From Gari tellinella (taxonomy: Eukaryota; Mollusca; Bivalvia; Cardiida; Psammobiidae): a DNA stretch of 64,000 nucleotides. Position numbers and translations under genes: made by a program. A model generated the notes under the pieces. The model had not been told where the DNA came from. It ran no database searches and saw only the letters and a list, made by a program, of their open reading frames with translations. Numbering within the stretch: position 1 is the first letter of the stretch; every line of letters begins with the position of its first letter. The stretch spans positions 51,521,550 to 51,585,549 of the forward strand of contig OV277864.1 in NCBI GenBank assembly GCA_922989275.2, in the 5' to 3' direction. Below are positions 11,840 through 23,508 of this stretch, in pieces.

Positions 11840-12072
11840 CAGTGGAGACACCGTTTAAACGCAAACGTACGCAAACGCAAAGCACTAAAACGTAGAAAAG
11901 AACAACTTTTGGACAATTCTGATATTTCATGTTTATCATGGTGGCAAACAGTTTGGAGCCTGATCAGACGCCGGGTTACCCGGCGTCTGATCTGGCTCCA
12001 AACTGTTTGCACTGGAAAAAATAGTTTTAGCGTAAACGCGTTTATTGGGAAAGAATAACTCATTCTCCACTG
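11840..12072. repeat. MITE family B, copy B1
   Basis: TA-flanked element with CAGTGGAGA / TCTCCACTG ends. Left part has AAACGCAAACGTACGCAAAC; right part has GCGTAAACGCGTTTATTGGG. Between them is a 33-bp-arm hairpin, CAAACAGTTTGGAGCCTGAT through GACGCCGGGTTACCCGGCGTC. TA target and CAGTGG ends point to Tc1/mariner-type mobilisation (inference). Copies at 14366, 36894, 37840, 39710 and 52785 are almost identical, implying recent spread. Confidence 0.8.
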
Positions 12073-13136
12073 TACGTGTATGGTCAGTACATCCCGTATG
12101 GCATTTCGGTGTGCCAGCCTTTGAATTTAAAGTACTAACGGTAATAACAATATACCAAACCGGTATCTATACCTAGCTATCTAAAACATGGTTATAAAGG
12201 GCAATTAGTAGTTAATAATCTAACAACAAGCAATATGAGATTACAGTATTAGCTGCATTAAAAGTGTTCTATATAAAAAGTATTTCTATTGCAAACAGAT
12301 TGGAGTCCGATTAGCCTAGCAGAACGACACCTTGTCTGGCTCGAAACACTTTGCCATTCTGATGAAATAAAATACAAGAGCCCTAAAATAGTTGTAATTA
12401 TTTACATTTTGTTGTACAACGGTTTCATGTTACAAACAGTTCATGTATTGATTGTGATCATGTGATGGTAACGTGAATATGTGGTATCGAAGAGTAGAAC
12501 TAGAGATAATTTGACTGCTGTGGGAAGCCGATTTACGAGTATAAATGTCCTGATATTGTTTTTTATTTATTTCAAACTAGCAATTACTATGTTGTCTTGG
12601 AGGAAATGGTGACATATCATATTCACTATATCACCCCAATTGATTGGATGGCTTTCGCAAGCAGTTGAAATCCTCATAAGACGCAAACAAGTTGAACACG
12701 CATGTCGATGTTTCCCGAGTTAACCATTATCCTGATATGATAACGTCTGCTTCGAAATTGTCGTCTGCAAAATTCTTTAAATTTAGAATTATGCATTTTC
12801 TAAGAAAAGAAACCTAAATACGAGTGTCAAATATTTTGAATCTAAAGCAGACGCTGCGTTACGTGGTTTCTGCTCCTGAACTAAAATAAATGCAAAAGAC
12901 AGCAAAGTCGCTAGCAGCAGGCAAAGGTTAACATATATTAAATTCGAATTTGAGAATTAAAACGTAGATGTCCCAGTTTAAAGATATGATTTTATTACAT
13001 GCTCTATGAATTGATATACTGTTTTTCTTTTTTTTTAACTGATTAACCTCCAACGCGGACAATTCAAACATGTGCAAACAATTCGGATCCTGGTCAGGCA
13101 ACTTGTTACATGGCGTCTGATCAGAATGCAAACTGT

Positions 13137-13304
13137 GTGATATCTGGGTCCAAGGTTATAAAGCATTTCAGTTGAGTCGAAAGTTGTTCTCAAGCATTTG
13201 ATTGGTCAGATCTGAGCCTAGGCTCAAATCTGACCAATCAAATGCTTGAGATCACACTCAGACTCAGCTCAAACGCTTTATAACCTTGGACCCAGATCAA
13301 TATA
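13137..13304. repeat. Long palindrome (~80-bp arms)
   Basis: Left arm starts at ATCTGGGTCCAAGGTTATAA and includes CAAGCATTTGATTGGTCAGA. The right arm is its complement and ends TTATAACCTTGGACCCAGAT. The centre is GAGCCTAGGCTC at about 13215-13226, with almost no loop. A few mismatches fall in the middle of the arms. No relative was seen elsewhere in the window. Confidence 0.85.
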
Positions 13305-14365
13305 TTCAAATAAAAAAAACGCATAAAAGTAAAAGCAGACGAATGATATGATCAGACGATTCTCTCTCTGAAAACGACCGCGTTAGAGTGGTATTTATAT
13401 CTTAGTGGCAATAAAAGGGTTAGCTTGCACCGAGAATAACTCCAGACCAGCCCGATAAACTCACGTCCGCAATATTCATGTCTAATAGTGTTGGGAAATC
13501 TATGTATCCGGGGAAAACCTTGTGTCCGGCCGGTCGACTAATGAATCCTCTACTACATGTTTACGGCAAAACGCCGGAAAATACAAATTTGTTTGCAATC
13601 ACTGTGAGAGCCGAATGCATTGTCCAAAAGACCTTCCTACCTTGTCGTGGTTCAGGGGCTTAATTTTCATAGGTGAGGTTATTGTTTTTTTAGACCAAGA
13701 TTATTCTCTCTGCCAAGAACTTAAAGGAATCCAGTTCGGTGGTTTTCATCCCATGTGTTGTTCCACAACGAACGAAATTAGTCAAAATCGTCTTCTCTTC
13801 CTGAAATCAAAATCTCATATCATCATCCCTTATCATTAATTAGCACTAAGTGACCAATTTTATAATGCAGTGCGTTACAAAGCATCTAATCGGTCGTTGA
13901 AAATACGATTTAACAAATTACCTCCCTTGGCATTTAAACAACAATACTCGGAAACAAATTATTGCAACCGATATTTCTCAATGTCATCCCCTTAACTGGA
14001 ACCTCACTTAACTGTGAACCTTCTGCTGTTCCATATTTCTTTGATATCGCTTTCCAGATCTACAGAAAACTGGGAATGCTGTCAACGGGAAGTCCCATGT
14101 TAAACTTTTTCGCTCAGTATATGAACCCAAACTTTTTTTGGAAAATTAAAACAACAATTGGTAGAACGGAGACTGTGTCATACTGTATTGTCCTAAACAT
14201 ACCAGACAAGTGAAACAATAACATTTAGAAAACAGATAGAAACGATTTACGATTTATCCAAATATGAGTGACAACGGCTTATGGCCTGCTCAGACGTCTG
14301 TATGTTGTTTATGCACAGTCGCAATCATTAACCCCTTTACTGCCAAATGTTTCGCGAGTTTAGTA
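13305..14365. other. Intergenic, nothing assigned
   Basis: Frames at 13478-13839 and 13962-14213 show no domain and no convincing splice structure. They may be chance frames. A conserved small exon here cannot be excluded. Confidence 0.4.
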
Positions 14366-14611
14366 CAGTGGAGAATGTGTTATTCTTTCCCAATAAACGC
14401 GTTTACGCTAAAACTATTATTTCAAGTGCAAACAGTTTGGAGCCAGATCAGACGCCGGGTAACCCGGCGTTTGATCAGGCTCCAAACTGTTTGCCACCAT
14501 GATAAACATGAAATATCAGAATTGTCCAAACGTTGTTCTTTTCTACGTTTTAGTGCTTTGCGTTTGCGTACGTTTGCGTTTAAACGGGAAAGAATAACAG
14601 ATTATCCACTG
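14366..14611. repeat. MITE family B, copy B2 (reverse orientation)
   Basis: TA|CAGTGGAGAATGTG left end and TCCACTG|TA right end, with the same hairpin as copy B1 but opposite internal orientation (GTTTACGCTAAAACT first). It is followed immediately by an A-family copy. Confidence 0.8.
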
Positions 14612-14803
14612 TACCCCTTCACACTTTCATTGCCATCTGCTTCAAGTGTGTAGCTTGCAAGAACGTTTTAAAGTAAGATTTAATGTAGAATGACTTAAAA
14701 CATATCGGTTCGAGTGTTAAACAATTTGGATCCTGATCAAAAGCCGCGTTACGCTGAGTCTGATCAGGATACAAACTGTTTACAAACACGCTTTGAAACG
14801 TCA
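14612..14803. repeat. MITE family A, copy A2 (reverse orientation)
   Basis: Begins TACCCCTTCACACTTTCATT, and has AAAGTAAGATTTAATGTAGAATG and a central hairpin TTTGGATCCTGATCAAAAGC ... TCTGATCAGGATACAAACTG. It abuts copy B2. Confidence 0.65.
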
Positions 14804-15094
14804 TTAAATCCTAAAAAATATCTGATCAGGGCCAGCAATATTTGTTATTTTGCAACAAAATGAAATAAAACGAATTTCCAACCCAGTATAGTCAACATTG
14901 GACTACATTTGATTGGAAACTGGAAAAGTTCAGTTGTATCGTAAAGGTTGTATTAAATTAGTACATTATCTATAATTATTATGCATATTTGGTCACAAAA
15001 ACATAAATCGTATTCCACCTCTAAGCAGTACCAAGAGGCCCAATACGAAAATGTTAGGTTTAGTATCTTTTTATGTGGGACTGTTACAAAATAA

Positions 15095-15380
15095 CGAATA
15101 TACATAACATAATACAAAGTGTACACAACACAATAAATAATGTACATAACATAATAAAGAATGCACATAACATAATAAAGAATATACACAACATAATAAA
15201 GAATGTACATAACATAATGAAGAATGCACATAACATAATAAAGAATCTACACAACATAATAAAGAATGTACATAACATAATGAAGAATGCACATAACATA
15301 ATAAAGAATCTACACAACATAATAAAGAATGTACATAACATAATAAAGAATGTACATAACATAATAAAGAATGAACACAA
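15095..15380. repeat. 21-bp minisatellite with 63-bp higher-order repeat
   Basis: About 13 copies of a 21-bp unit of the type ACATAATAAAGAATGTACATA. Variants (ATGCAC, ATCTAC, ATGAAG) recur in a fixed order, giving a 63-bp higher-order unit repeated about twice at 15200-15330. Since 21 is divisible by three and the unit lacks stops in several frames, open frames appear on both strands (HNIIKNV-type repeats on plus, FFIMLC-type on minus). These look like by-products, with no start context, splice evidence or homology. Confidence 0.9.
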
Positions 15381-15660
15381 CAAACAGAAAAAGGTCATCA
15401 TAAGACAGCTAGGGCGTTCCATACTTGTAACTCATTACATTTCAATATAATAGAAGCCTATATGTATATACATGTACATGTATGTATTTTATCATCGATT
15501 AATTGTTTAAAATATGACTAATATCGGACTCGAACTGAAACAAAGCAACCCTTCACAAACACTGGCGAACGTATTCATAAATGGTCAGCTTATATTATAC
15601 AGTATTGAATAGAATATAATGCTTTACTATTCATGCAATATTTAAATAAAAAAAGTGTAA

Positions 15661-15686
15661 GGTCGACGTGGGATTCGAACCCACGC
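15661..15686 (-). repeat. tRNA 3'-half-like fragment (T arm and acceptor)
   Basis: On the minus strand this reads CGTGGGTTCGAATCCCACG followed by TCGACC: a perfect T-arm stem with a canonical TTCGAAT loop, i.e. an intact B box. No matching D arm or acceptor partner was found 50-90 bases upstream on that strand, so it is not a functional tRNA. It is probably part of a SINE or retroelement. The adjoining 15690-15900 has GAGCAATACTGAAATATGCA-type sequence of unknown family. Confidence 0.5.
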
Positions 15687-16308
15687 TTACTAAAAATACT
15701 GCTATTTGCCTTTGCATAAATCTGAATAAGGGGAGATCCTTTGCAAGCACAGAAAACAAAGCAAATACTGAAAATTGCAGACTCGGTTTAATTGAGTCTG
15801 TTCATGAGCAATACTGAAATATGCAACAGTGCTCACGCCCCCTAGCACCGGCTTAAGCGGAATTCAACTTTCAACTGTAAATGCGCTAAAATCAATGATT
15901 ACAAAGGACCAGAAAGTATAACAACACTGACATACCTAACATACCTAACTTTTGCCTACTGCGCTAAACTGCTCACAATAATTCCGCCTTCATTATTTCA
16001 CCTCATATACGAAACTCGGCTGTTTAAAATATGGTCCGAGAACATGCTGTGTTACCTAAAAATTGGACTCGGCTGACCTTTGACACGTCAGACCTAGTTG
16101 TTTGACTGTTTGAATCTCGAACAGACGCCGCGTAACTCGGCGTCTTATCTGGATCCAAACTGTTTGACAATCGTCTTAAGGTTCTTTTAATCAAAACTAT
16201 GAATAAATCTAAACTAAACAAATTTTGCACATGACAATTTCAAAGCAGACGTCTGTGCAGCAGAATAAGGGTTAACCACTTCATTCCTGTGCTCCAGCTA
16301 ATCCGAAG

Positions 16309-16471
16309 TAAACTGAACAAATTCAACAGTTTATCACTCATTTCAGCACCGAATGATATGATGTTACTACTCATTAGAATTGTCTCTTGGAGACGATTCT
16401 TATGAGTAGTGACACCATTGGTTTTAAAGCAGAAATAAAGGTTTTAGTTTTCGAAATACTCCCTTATCTGG
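16309..16471. repeat. MITE family G, copy G1
   Basis: Centre ATGTTACTACTCATTAGAAT / TGTCTCTTGGAGACGATTCTTATGAGTAGT forms a hairpin. Right end ACTCCCTTATCTGG is the family terminus, also seen at 47185 and 47375. Confidence 0.6.
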
Positions 16472-16678
16472 AGCCCTGTATTTACAGAGTTGTCCTTCTT
16501 TCCGTTGACAAGGTCAAATTAATGGGTGTTAACACCCATAAATATAAAACATAAATAAAAAGCGAATTTCTTAGGTAAAGCCGGTTTTTGTGAAAGAATC
16601 ACGTCCCATGTAGTTCTAATGGGATCCCAAGCAACCGTTTTATGCAGGTTTCCCAAAAGCACAATGCGGCTTTAAATG

Positions 16679-16700
16679 GGGGGGGGGGGGGGGGGGGGGG
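16679..16700. repeat. Poly-G tract
   Basis: About 22 consecutive G residues. It interrupts the left portion of a family A copy that continues to 16868. Confidence 0.9.
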
Positions 16701-16704
16701 GAAA

Positions 16705-16868
16705 TCGGCTTACGCTCTAAAGTAAGATTCAAAGTAGTATGACTTAAACATATCGGTACTATTCTCAAACAGTTTAGATCCTGATCATATGTCGCGTTTC
16801 GCGGCGCCTGGTCATGATTTGAACTGTTTGCAAACACACTGTCAGACGTCATTGAGAGTGAAAGGGTT
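16705..16868. repeat. MITE family A, copy A3 (reverse orientation)
   Basis: AAAGTAAGATTCAAAGTAGTATG, then a hairpin (GTTTAGATCCTGATCATATG / GCGCCTGGTCATGATTTGAAC), then GTCATTGAGAGTGAAAGGGTTT, the CCCTTTC end in reverse. Confidence 0.65.
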
Positions 16869-17394
16869 TAAATAAGTTAAAAGGCACCGCCAAGGACACA
16901 GTAACCTGTGAATGGTACGAGACACTGCGCCTTCCAACAATATAAACACACAACAAATTAGGTATCCGTAGTTGATTTGATAAAGTAAATGAATGCCGGA
17001 CAAGCTTATATAAGTAAGAATAATTAGATAAATGGTAAAGGTCAAGAGAACAGTGAAACGAATGTCATTCTCCTTTCTAGATGAGTGGTGTGTTCAGTGT
17101 CCTCTATATAAATTTTTCTACTGTCATGTCGTCATACCCATTTATAATAACTGTCTTCTGCTTTTGTTTCCAAATGAAACTTTGACATTCTTTCACATCG
17201 GAAAAAAATGAATGCCGAACAGATTCTGTGCTACGCGGCGCCTGTCAATACTAATTTTGTTTGCAAATAACAATTTTACTCGGATTAAGGTAACACAGAA
17301 GCTAATACATATATTCTCCGCAGTAGAATATCACATCAGGACTGCTATAAATTGATCTTGAAAAATCCTAAGATTTCCAAATTTTCTATTTTTC

Positions 17395-17490
17395 AAGCTC
17401 GATTACTTAGAGCAGACTGGAAGTAAAGCAGAATGCGCCTGGTGACACATTCTTCTTTACTTTCAGCCTGCTTAAAGCTACAACAGGCTA
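17395..17490. repeat. MITE family C hairpin, copy C3
   Basis: AGCAGACTGGAAGTAAAGCA ... TTCTTTACTTTCAGCCTGC, hairpin core with diverged centre (GCGCCTGGTGACAC). Termini not recognised. Confidence 0.55.
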
Positions 17491-18916
17491 GCAAAAATAT
17501 GAAGTTTTCGAAAGAAAACGGAAAAATGGCAGCCATGTGGGATGCATGTATAACTGCATTTTAGATGTTACGCCTCGTGTAGTACTGATAAAGAAGTATC
17601 AGGTCAAAGTCGCCAATCTGTCTTTTTGTTAGATGATATGTTACGAACAGTATTGTATTCAACCAAAGGACATGGCGTACAGCATTCAGCACCATCGACG
17701 ATACAATAGATTGAATTACAAAAGCTACAACACAATGAGGTTACATTCATCTAGTAGTCTCAGAAATATTTGTGCCACATGCGTACCCTCAATTTCAGAG
17801 TAGTGCCGTTGTACGTGAATTGCACCACTTATCACACTGTTTATTTTTACTGCTGACGGTAATGGACGTTAGGCTTTGTATGACTGCATAAACATGCTAA
17901 CGCACAATATTTAATCAACTGTGTATCCTATAGATCCAGCAGTTTTCGTAATATGTATAGAAAAAATATAACATATATAAGGTAAAAACCAATAACAAGG
18001 AACCTACATTTGTTTAAAAATAGCTATAATTGGATAAATGTAATTTCTCCTAGTCGGTTCCGAGTAATAGGGCATCAAGTGTATAATAAAATACTGGTGG
18101 TGATAAAGGTATATTTAGTCGCTTATCTTCCAGTCTGTTGTTATCAATTGGGTGTCTAAGCTTGGCGCTGCTACCACCACCGACTAATTGCAGAAGCGGA
18201 AACTGGGCTTGATTTACTGCATGAACATTAGTTAGCTAATTACCTCCCTTGAACCCACTATTGTTTATACTTGTTTTCAAAGAATCAACGCACACTAGTT
18301 TGTTTAAACGTTTGTGTACATGTTTGGTCTAACCTGCAAAATTTGAAGTAATAAAACGAATGGAAATTAATGAGAAAAATGGTTTTCCTTAAAATTTAAC
18401 TTGTCTTATTCCATAATTTGCGGTCTGATTGTGGAATAAGGCCATTATATAAATATAGTAATCCACTACTAGTGAAATATCCCTTTTTGGGCTCCGGTCA
18501 AACCTTATCTTCCATATGCACTGCATGTAGCGGGATATCAAATGAATTCCTTTGCGATGACGTTAACGTAAACAACGTCAGGTTTTGGCGGAAAATCTAC
18601 ATAATAGAAATACTTCAAACTAAGGCTCCAATTAATCTAATAGGTGTTTAAAAAAATTATGTGATAAAAAGAATCTCACATTCCTGCTCGTTTTTTATCA
18701 TTTTTGTAAACTCCTTGATTAACATTAATATGACGCTCGCCAAGGCTCGAGTCTTATTTTTTTAGCCACCTCGTTTATTAAAGCGACTCGCAACCAGATG
18801 GTGCATTAAAATAGTAATTTGTAAATATGTGTCAAACGCTTATATAAATGGTAAAGAATTAGTTTAGGATAAGAAATTCTGTTTAAAAAAAATGTATTTC
18901 AATAAAAAAAAATATT
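17491..18916. other. Intergenic, nothing assigned
   Basis: No supported gene or repeat. An open frame at 18418-18651 has no domain or splice support. Confidence 0.45.
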
Positions 18917-19008
18917 GGTCTCTGGTGGGATTCGAACCCGGGGCCCGGCATTGGCGGACAGAAGGCAAAATAGGGGAAACCGCTTAGACCAATGGACCAC
19001 GGAACTAT
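18917..19008 (-). repeat. tRNA-derived sequence with A and B boxes (SINE head or tRNA pseudogene)
   Basis: On the minus strand there is a perfect pol III A box (TGGTCCATTGG, 18989-18999) and a perfect B box (GGTTCGAATCC, 18928-18938) about 50 bases apart, with a long variable region between. The 3' acceptor (AGAGACC) does not pair well with the 5' side (GTTCCG), so this is not a working tRNA gene. It is likely the promoter head of a SINE or a decayed tRNA. Confidence 0.6.
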
Positions 19009-19982
19009 CCGTTTATCTCGGATCGATTTAACGTATTTTAATGTGTAGCGATCGAAAGTGCATACAACTTCGTAATTCGGCTCGTGTTTATGTCTGAGCC
19101 CGTGTAGAGAAGCAACAACAACAACTATACCGTCTACTAGTCGGTATAGAAAAACGATGGAAAATATCTAAAAATCTAAGATTCGGTGACGATTCTTGAG
19201 ACTTCTTTTGGACTGGTCATATTTTTTTAATGTCAGAAGCCAAATAATGCCACAAATTTGCTTTTATTTGAGTATTTTATTTTATTTTGACAAGTACACC
19301 ATCCGGTTGCGAGTCCCTTTAAAATGATAAAAAATAAGCACCTATATGTGTCATTCTGCATACATTTTTGATATATTAACGTGTTGTCGTACTTTTTTAT
19401 TGTAGTAACATTTTGTGATCTTTCCACTTTGCAATAGTCGGCATGAAAAGTGTCCTGTATTGAATTAAGGTGGTTCGCGGGTCAGCTTATTCCGTTTCAG
19501 AATTCTTTGAAGCATTGATTAAATTGAAATATACCCTATGGAGAGTGAAAAATCGTTAAAATAATAAAAAAGTACAGTGCCGTTTTTCTCTGATAGGACC
19601 ATTTGTCGAGAAAAGTTACTTTTGTAATCAACAGGAATATTTTCTTTATAAAATGATATAACTCAATAATTTCTGTATATTCAAGTAAACTGTACAGAGA
19701 CTATAAGTTATTGTGCAAACAAAACTATTTCATGACATATTTTCTGGAAATATCAATATTTTAAAAAAGTCAAATTCTGAAAAAGTCACTAAATCTCCAA
19801 TTACAAAAAATCTAGCTGTTTAACATTCTACTATTCTACTAGTCACAAAAATTTAATGAAAATCTGCAGTGGAATTTACGCTTTATACATGATTTCCAGA
19901 AGTTCTGACAAAATGTTACACAAAACGAGTTATCTCCCTTGAGTTCAACTTCAAAATGCCGTCAGCTCTAAATAATACCAGA

Positions 19983-20228
19983 TTTGATTTGATTTATTTT
20001 GATTTTTCGTCGCTTTCAACAGTATTTCAGTCATATCGCGACGTCCAGCTAATAACAGGTGGAGGAAGACCCCAGAAGCCCTTTATGCACTGTTTCAGGC
20101 ACAAATCGGCAACTGGGTAGAACCACCGACCTTCCGCAAGCCAGCTGGATGGCTTCCCCACATGAAAAATCCGAACGACCCTACTGGGATTCGAACTCAC
20201 AGCGGTGAGGAGCTTAGTGATGTAAGTC
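19983..20228 (-). mobile_element. tRNA-derived SINE with 13-bp target duplication
   Basis: On the minus strand a B-box segment (GAGTTCGAATCCCAG) is followed by GAAGCCATCCAGCTGGCTTG, GGAAGGTCGGTGGTTCTACC and GGGGTCTTCCTCCACC, a conserved body I associate with SINEs widespread in bivalves. The 3' tail is an AAATCAAATC-type repeat. It is flanked on both sides by AAATAATACCAGA (19970-19982 and 20229-20241), a clear target-site duplication. The A box is missing, so it is 5'-truncated. It inserted into the TTAA-flanked element. Confidence 0.8.
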
Positions 20229-20561
20229 AAATAATACCAGAAGTCAAACCTGTAATAATGGACCATTGGATACGGTAGCCTGTATATCGTAAAAAGACAG
20301 GTGACTGCTAATGCATAATACAAGTAATGCATAATAGCTCCTTTAAGATATATATTTTAGCATTACTTTTGTCCTGTGTTAAGCTGCCATCTGTCATATA
20401 GGCTATACATGTACATCCTTACAAAGTTTAGTTGTCACTTAACAATACTTGCATCTGATATTATTCATTATTACGTGACTAAACATAGCCTGTCCTTTGG
20501 TCACTGCATTATGAATTGACTAGTCCATAAAAATCGGACAATTTATTTAAAAAAAAAGATT

Positions 20562-20636
20562 TGTAGCGAGAGGAAATCGAACCTGGAGCCTTGGGTTTGC
20601 TAGTCAATCACCTTACCAACTGCACTAACAAAGAAG
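20562..20636 (-). repeat. tRNA-like block (SINE head or tRNA pseudogene)
   Basis: On the minus strand TTAGTGCAGTTGGTAAGGTG (A-box region) and CAGGTTCGATTTCC (B-box region) are correctly spaced, with an anticodon-arm-like GATTGACTAGCAAACC between. The 3' acceptor CTCGCTAC lacks a partner at the 5' end, so it is not a functional tRNA. Confidence 0.5.
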
Positions 20637-21986
20637 ACACTGACGCTTATCAAACTTGTCTTTATGTTCATTTTCTACTATAAGCACGTGCCGAAAAGAT
20701 CATGTGAAAGTCATCAGCATTTCCGGCATTCGAGATGCGGGCCGCCCGTGTCGAACCACCTTAAAACTACTCTTTTATTTAGATTCGACTGATAATAGTG
20801 CAAGTTGAAACGAAAACAATCACAATCATTACAGTAGTACGCACAATTGATGGTGGCCGTGTATTCAAGAGAATCAATGCCATGTGGAGCAGTATGGATG
20901 AAAAAATCTGCACTAGAATTTTTAAACAAACTCCTTAGTTGGAAACTATACGAATTATTACACGCAATCCCTGGTACCTCCATCTAGCAGTAATTACCTT
21001 GTGTGTAAGTCATTTACCTGTATCTCGGTTTCGAATACATGTGACCATTTAATGCAAATTGAAAGTAAAGCAGAATGCGCCTTTAGTCTGCTTTAAGCAA
21101 CCATTTATTAAGAGAGAGTACATATCCTTGTGATGCATAATGTTGTCTGTTTTAATTGGACACATTTTTATAAATGGAGGAATACAAAATAAACAATTTA
21201 ATAGAATATAATACAAACACTTGTCCAATGCAAACAATGTAGATCCCGATCAGATAACACTTTCATGAGCGGCCTGCTTTGGTCATGTCCTTTTTACCAT
21301 TTTGCAATATAAAGTAAAACATCAAAAATTGTACTAGACTGTATTTGAATCTGGACTTTTCCATTTAAATTTTCAGGGATGAATGAACGGCTTAATGACA
21401 TGAATAGAGATTGGGCGGAGACAATTCAAAAACTGTACAAATGCATGACAGAATATAATTCATTTCTAAATTACTATTGTCGTTTTTGCATACAAATAGT
21501 GAAGTTGCTTTGTTTCCCGTTCAATTATATCCATACATTTTTGACATGTGCTCCACAAAAAATTTACATCAAGTGTGATTGAGCGTTCTTTTATTGCTGG
21601 AAATCCAATCACTTGATGTCGGAAAAAAGCTTATCAATCTAGTTATAGCGTATCTTGTCGAGGCATGTCTAAATGCCCAAATATGATGAATGTAACCATT
21701 TTGCTGTTGTAATTTGACAGCGCCATCAATCTAAAGACAGTGTACAGACACATTTACTTGAAATAAAACATTCTGTAATCTCCAATGCGAGACAAAACTA
21801 AGAATTAGAAACTTAACTCATTCGGTGCTGAAGTAGCATAGAGTCGACTTAGCAAACACACTGAATTCTGATCAGATGCGGCGTAACACGACGTCCTACC
21901 GAGTTCCAAACTGTTTTACATCTTAAGTCATACATTTACTACATTGAAACGATCTATCAAACTACAATTTTGAAGTTGACGCCATT

Positions 21987-22215
21987 AACCGTTTCAATCC
22001 CAATGGCGCTTATAAGGGCGCATGCAAACAGTTTGGATACTGATCAGACGCCGCGAAATGCGGCGTCTGATAAAGATTCAAACTGCTTTACACTCGCTTT
22101 GAAATTTCTTTTTTTAACTTCCTTATTGCTTTATTTTGAAGCGACATTGCAGACATCAAACGTGAAGCATACGAAACGGTGAAGGGGTACAAATCTTCCG
22201 AATAGATTGATCATG
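21987..22215. repeat. MITE family A, copy A4
   Basis: Starts TTAACCGTTTCAATCCCAATG, has hairpin GTTTGGATACTGATCAGACG / GCGGCGTCTGATAAAGATTC, then ATTGCAGACATCAAACGTGA and GAAACGGTGAAGGGGTA. It ends near ATCATGGAAGGG. Confidence 0.65.
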
Positions 22216-22573
22216 GAAGGGTTGGAGCAGGCGACAAAAACTGGATAGTGTAAGAGTTAATTCAATCCAGATCAGACGTCGAGCAACTCAGGGTCCGACC
22301 ATGTTCAAAATTGATACATTTTTTATAGTACATTCCGCAGTTTATGTAGTGTACTAATTAGTTGCATATTTTGGTGAAAATTGGTTATATTTTACTTCCT
22401 GCATTGTAAAAAAAAACCCAAGTCAAGTCGGTACATAAAAACTGTTTGATATATGTCGCCCCTCTAATGTAGTGTTGATATTCTAATTTCGTTTGACAGT
22501 CTTCTATAGTCTCAGATTTAACTACACATAAACTACAAATCGACACAAATAATATGATCCAAAACCTTCTATA

Positions 22574-22655
22574 TACAGTAAAACCTCTCTATTAAGACAG
22601 ACAACTTGTTATTCGCTGGTAATTAGGGCAGGCGACAGCTGAAAGCAAAGTGAAC
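22574..22655. repeat. MITE family D, left half only
   Basis: TACAGTAAAACCTCTCTATTAAGACAG, then GGCAGGCGACAGCTGAAAGC. The element then breaks off before its central hairpin. Confidence 0.5.
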
Positions 22656-23508
22656 GTTTAACATACTCATAAGGAAACATTGAAAGGGGTGTCAAATGGT
22701 GTGGACCCTGATCAGACGCCACGTGACGCTGCATCTGATCAAGATCAAAACTATTTGCAAATAACTCGTGTACTCGGGGTTTGGCAGTGAAGATGTTAAG
22801 TGAATGTAATGTATATTCATTGTGTAACGTGATATCGCCTTTGAGTCTATAATGAAAAGTGATCGTAGTAACTTCAAGTACTCGTATACGTCTAGTTTTT
22901 ATTTGTAAGTGCTTTGTTATTGATGATCAATATACGTGTACAATATAAGATCGCTCGGTGATGTTCTTAGATATATGTAATATATATTTTATTTACTCTT
23001 TGGTGGCTGCTCAATCACAAGCATAATTATAGCAATTAATGATACTACTATCAACACTATTTTAAGTTAGAATTAGGATACTGTGACTGAAATGATATCG
23101 ACACGAGGGTCAAACAGGTACGGAGTCTGACCGATTACCAAACTGTTTGCAAATTCGATTTGCGCTATTGACGATGAAAGTTTTGGATTAGTGTCTTAAA
23201 TATAGTTAACGTTTCATAGAGACTTCACTCGTTATTTCAATATTGTATAGATGCATTGATAACAATCAAACATTTACTAACACTCAAGAAAACGGTGTCT
23301 ATTTGGCTGTTCATGACAGATTATCAACTTCACTGCCTTATCTCGAGTAAAATGGGGATTTCGAAATAGTTAAGATCCTGATTAGACACAGCGAAATGCG
23401 GCGTCTGGTCAGGACCAAAACTTGTTGACACTCTTTCCAGTATGTCTTTAAACGAAATGCCTGAATCTGAGATTGAGGAAAAAACAAGAATGCGCGTTCA
23501 ATAAACAC

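Larger units (their letters stand above)
19469..20760. mobile_element. TTAA-flanked non-autonomous element (~1.3 kb) with GGTGGTTCG ends
   Basis: TTAA at 19465-19468 precedes GGTGGTTCGCGGGTC. At the other end GTGTCGAACCACC is followed by TTAA at 20761-20764. The nine-base inverted ends are perfect. TTAA target duplications are typical of piggyBac. No transposase frame is present. A SINE (19983-20228) and a tRNA-like block (20562-20636) lie inside. The pairing of these two ends into one element is likely but rests on a short terminus. Confidence 0.55.

Noticed and set aside
13522..13839. Frame with CNHCESRMHCP, resembling a zinc-binding motif
   Set aside because: Spacing fits no zinc-finger family I can name, and the remainder is not protein-like.
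15095..15380. CRISPR-like direct repeat array
   Set aside because: Units are contiguous with no unique spacers, in an animal genome.
15071..15450. Long open frames on both strands giving HNIIKN and FFIMLC repeats
   Set aside because: Product of a stop-free 21-bp minisatellite; no homology or gene structure.
15661..15690. Possible primer-binding site of an LTR retrotransposon (GTCGACGTGGGATTCGAACC)
   Set aside because: Lacks the leading TGG expected from a tRNA CCA end, and no LTR pair or gag/pol was found nearby.
21379..21581. Frame starting MNERLNDMNRDWAETIQK after a TTTTCAG acceptor
   Set aside because: Tempting as an exon, but the second half becomes low-complexity and Cys/Tyr/Phe-rich, with no donor or partner exon.
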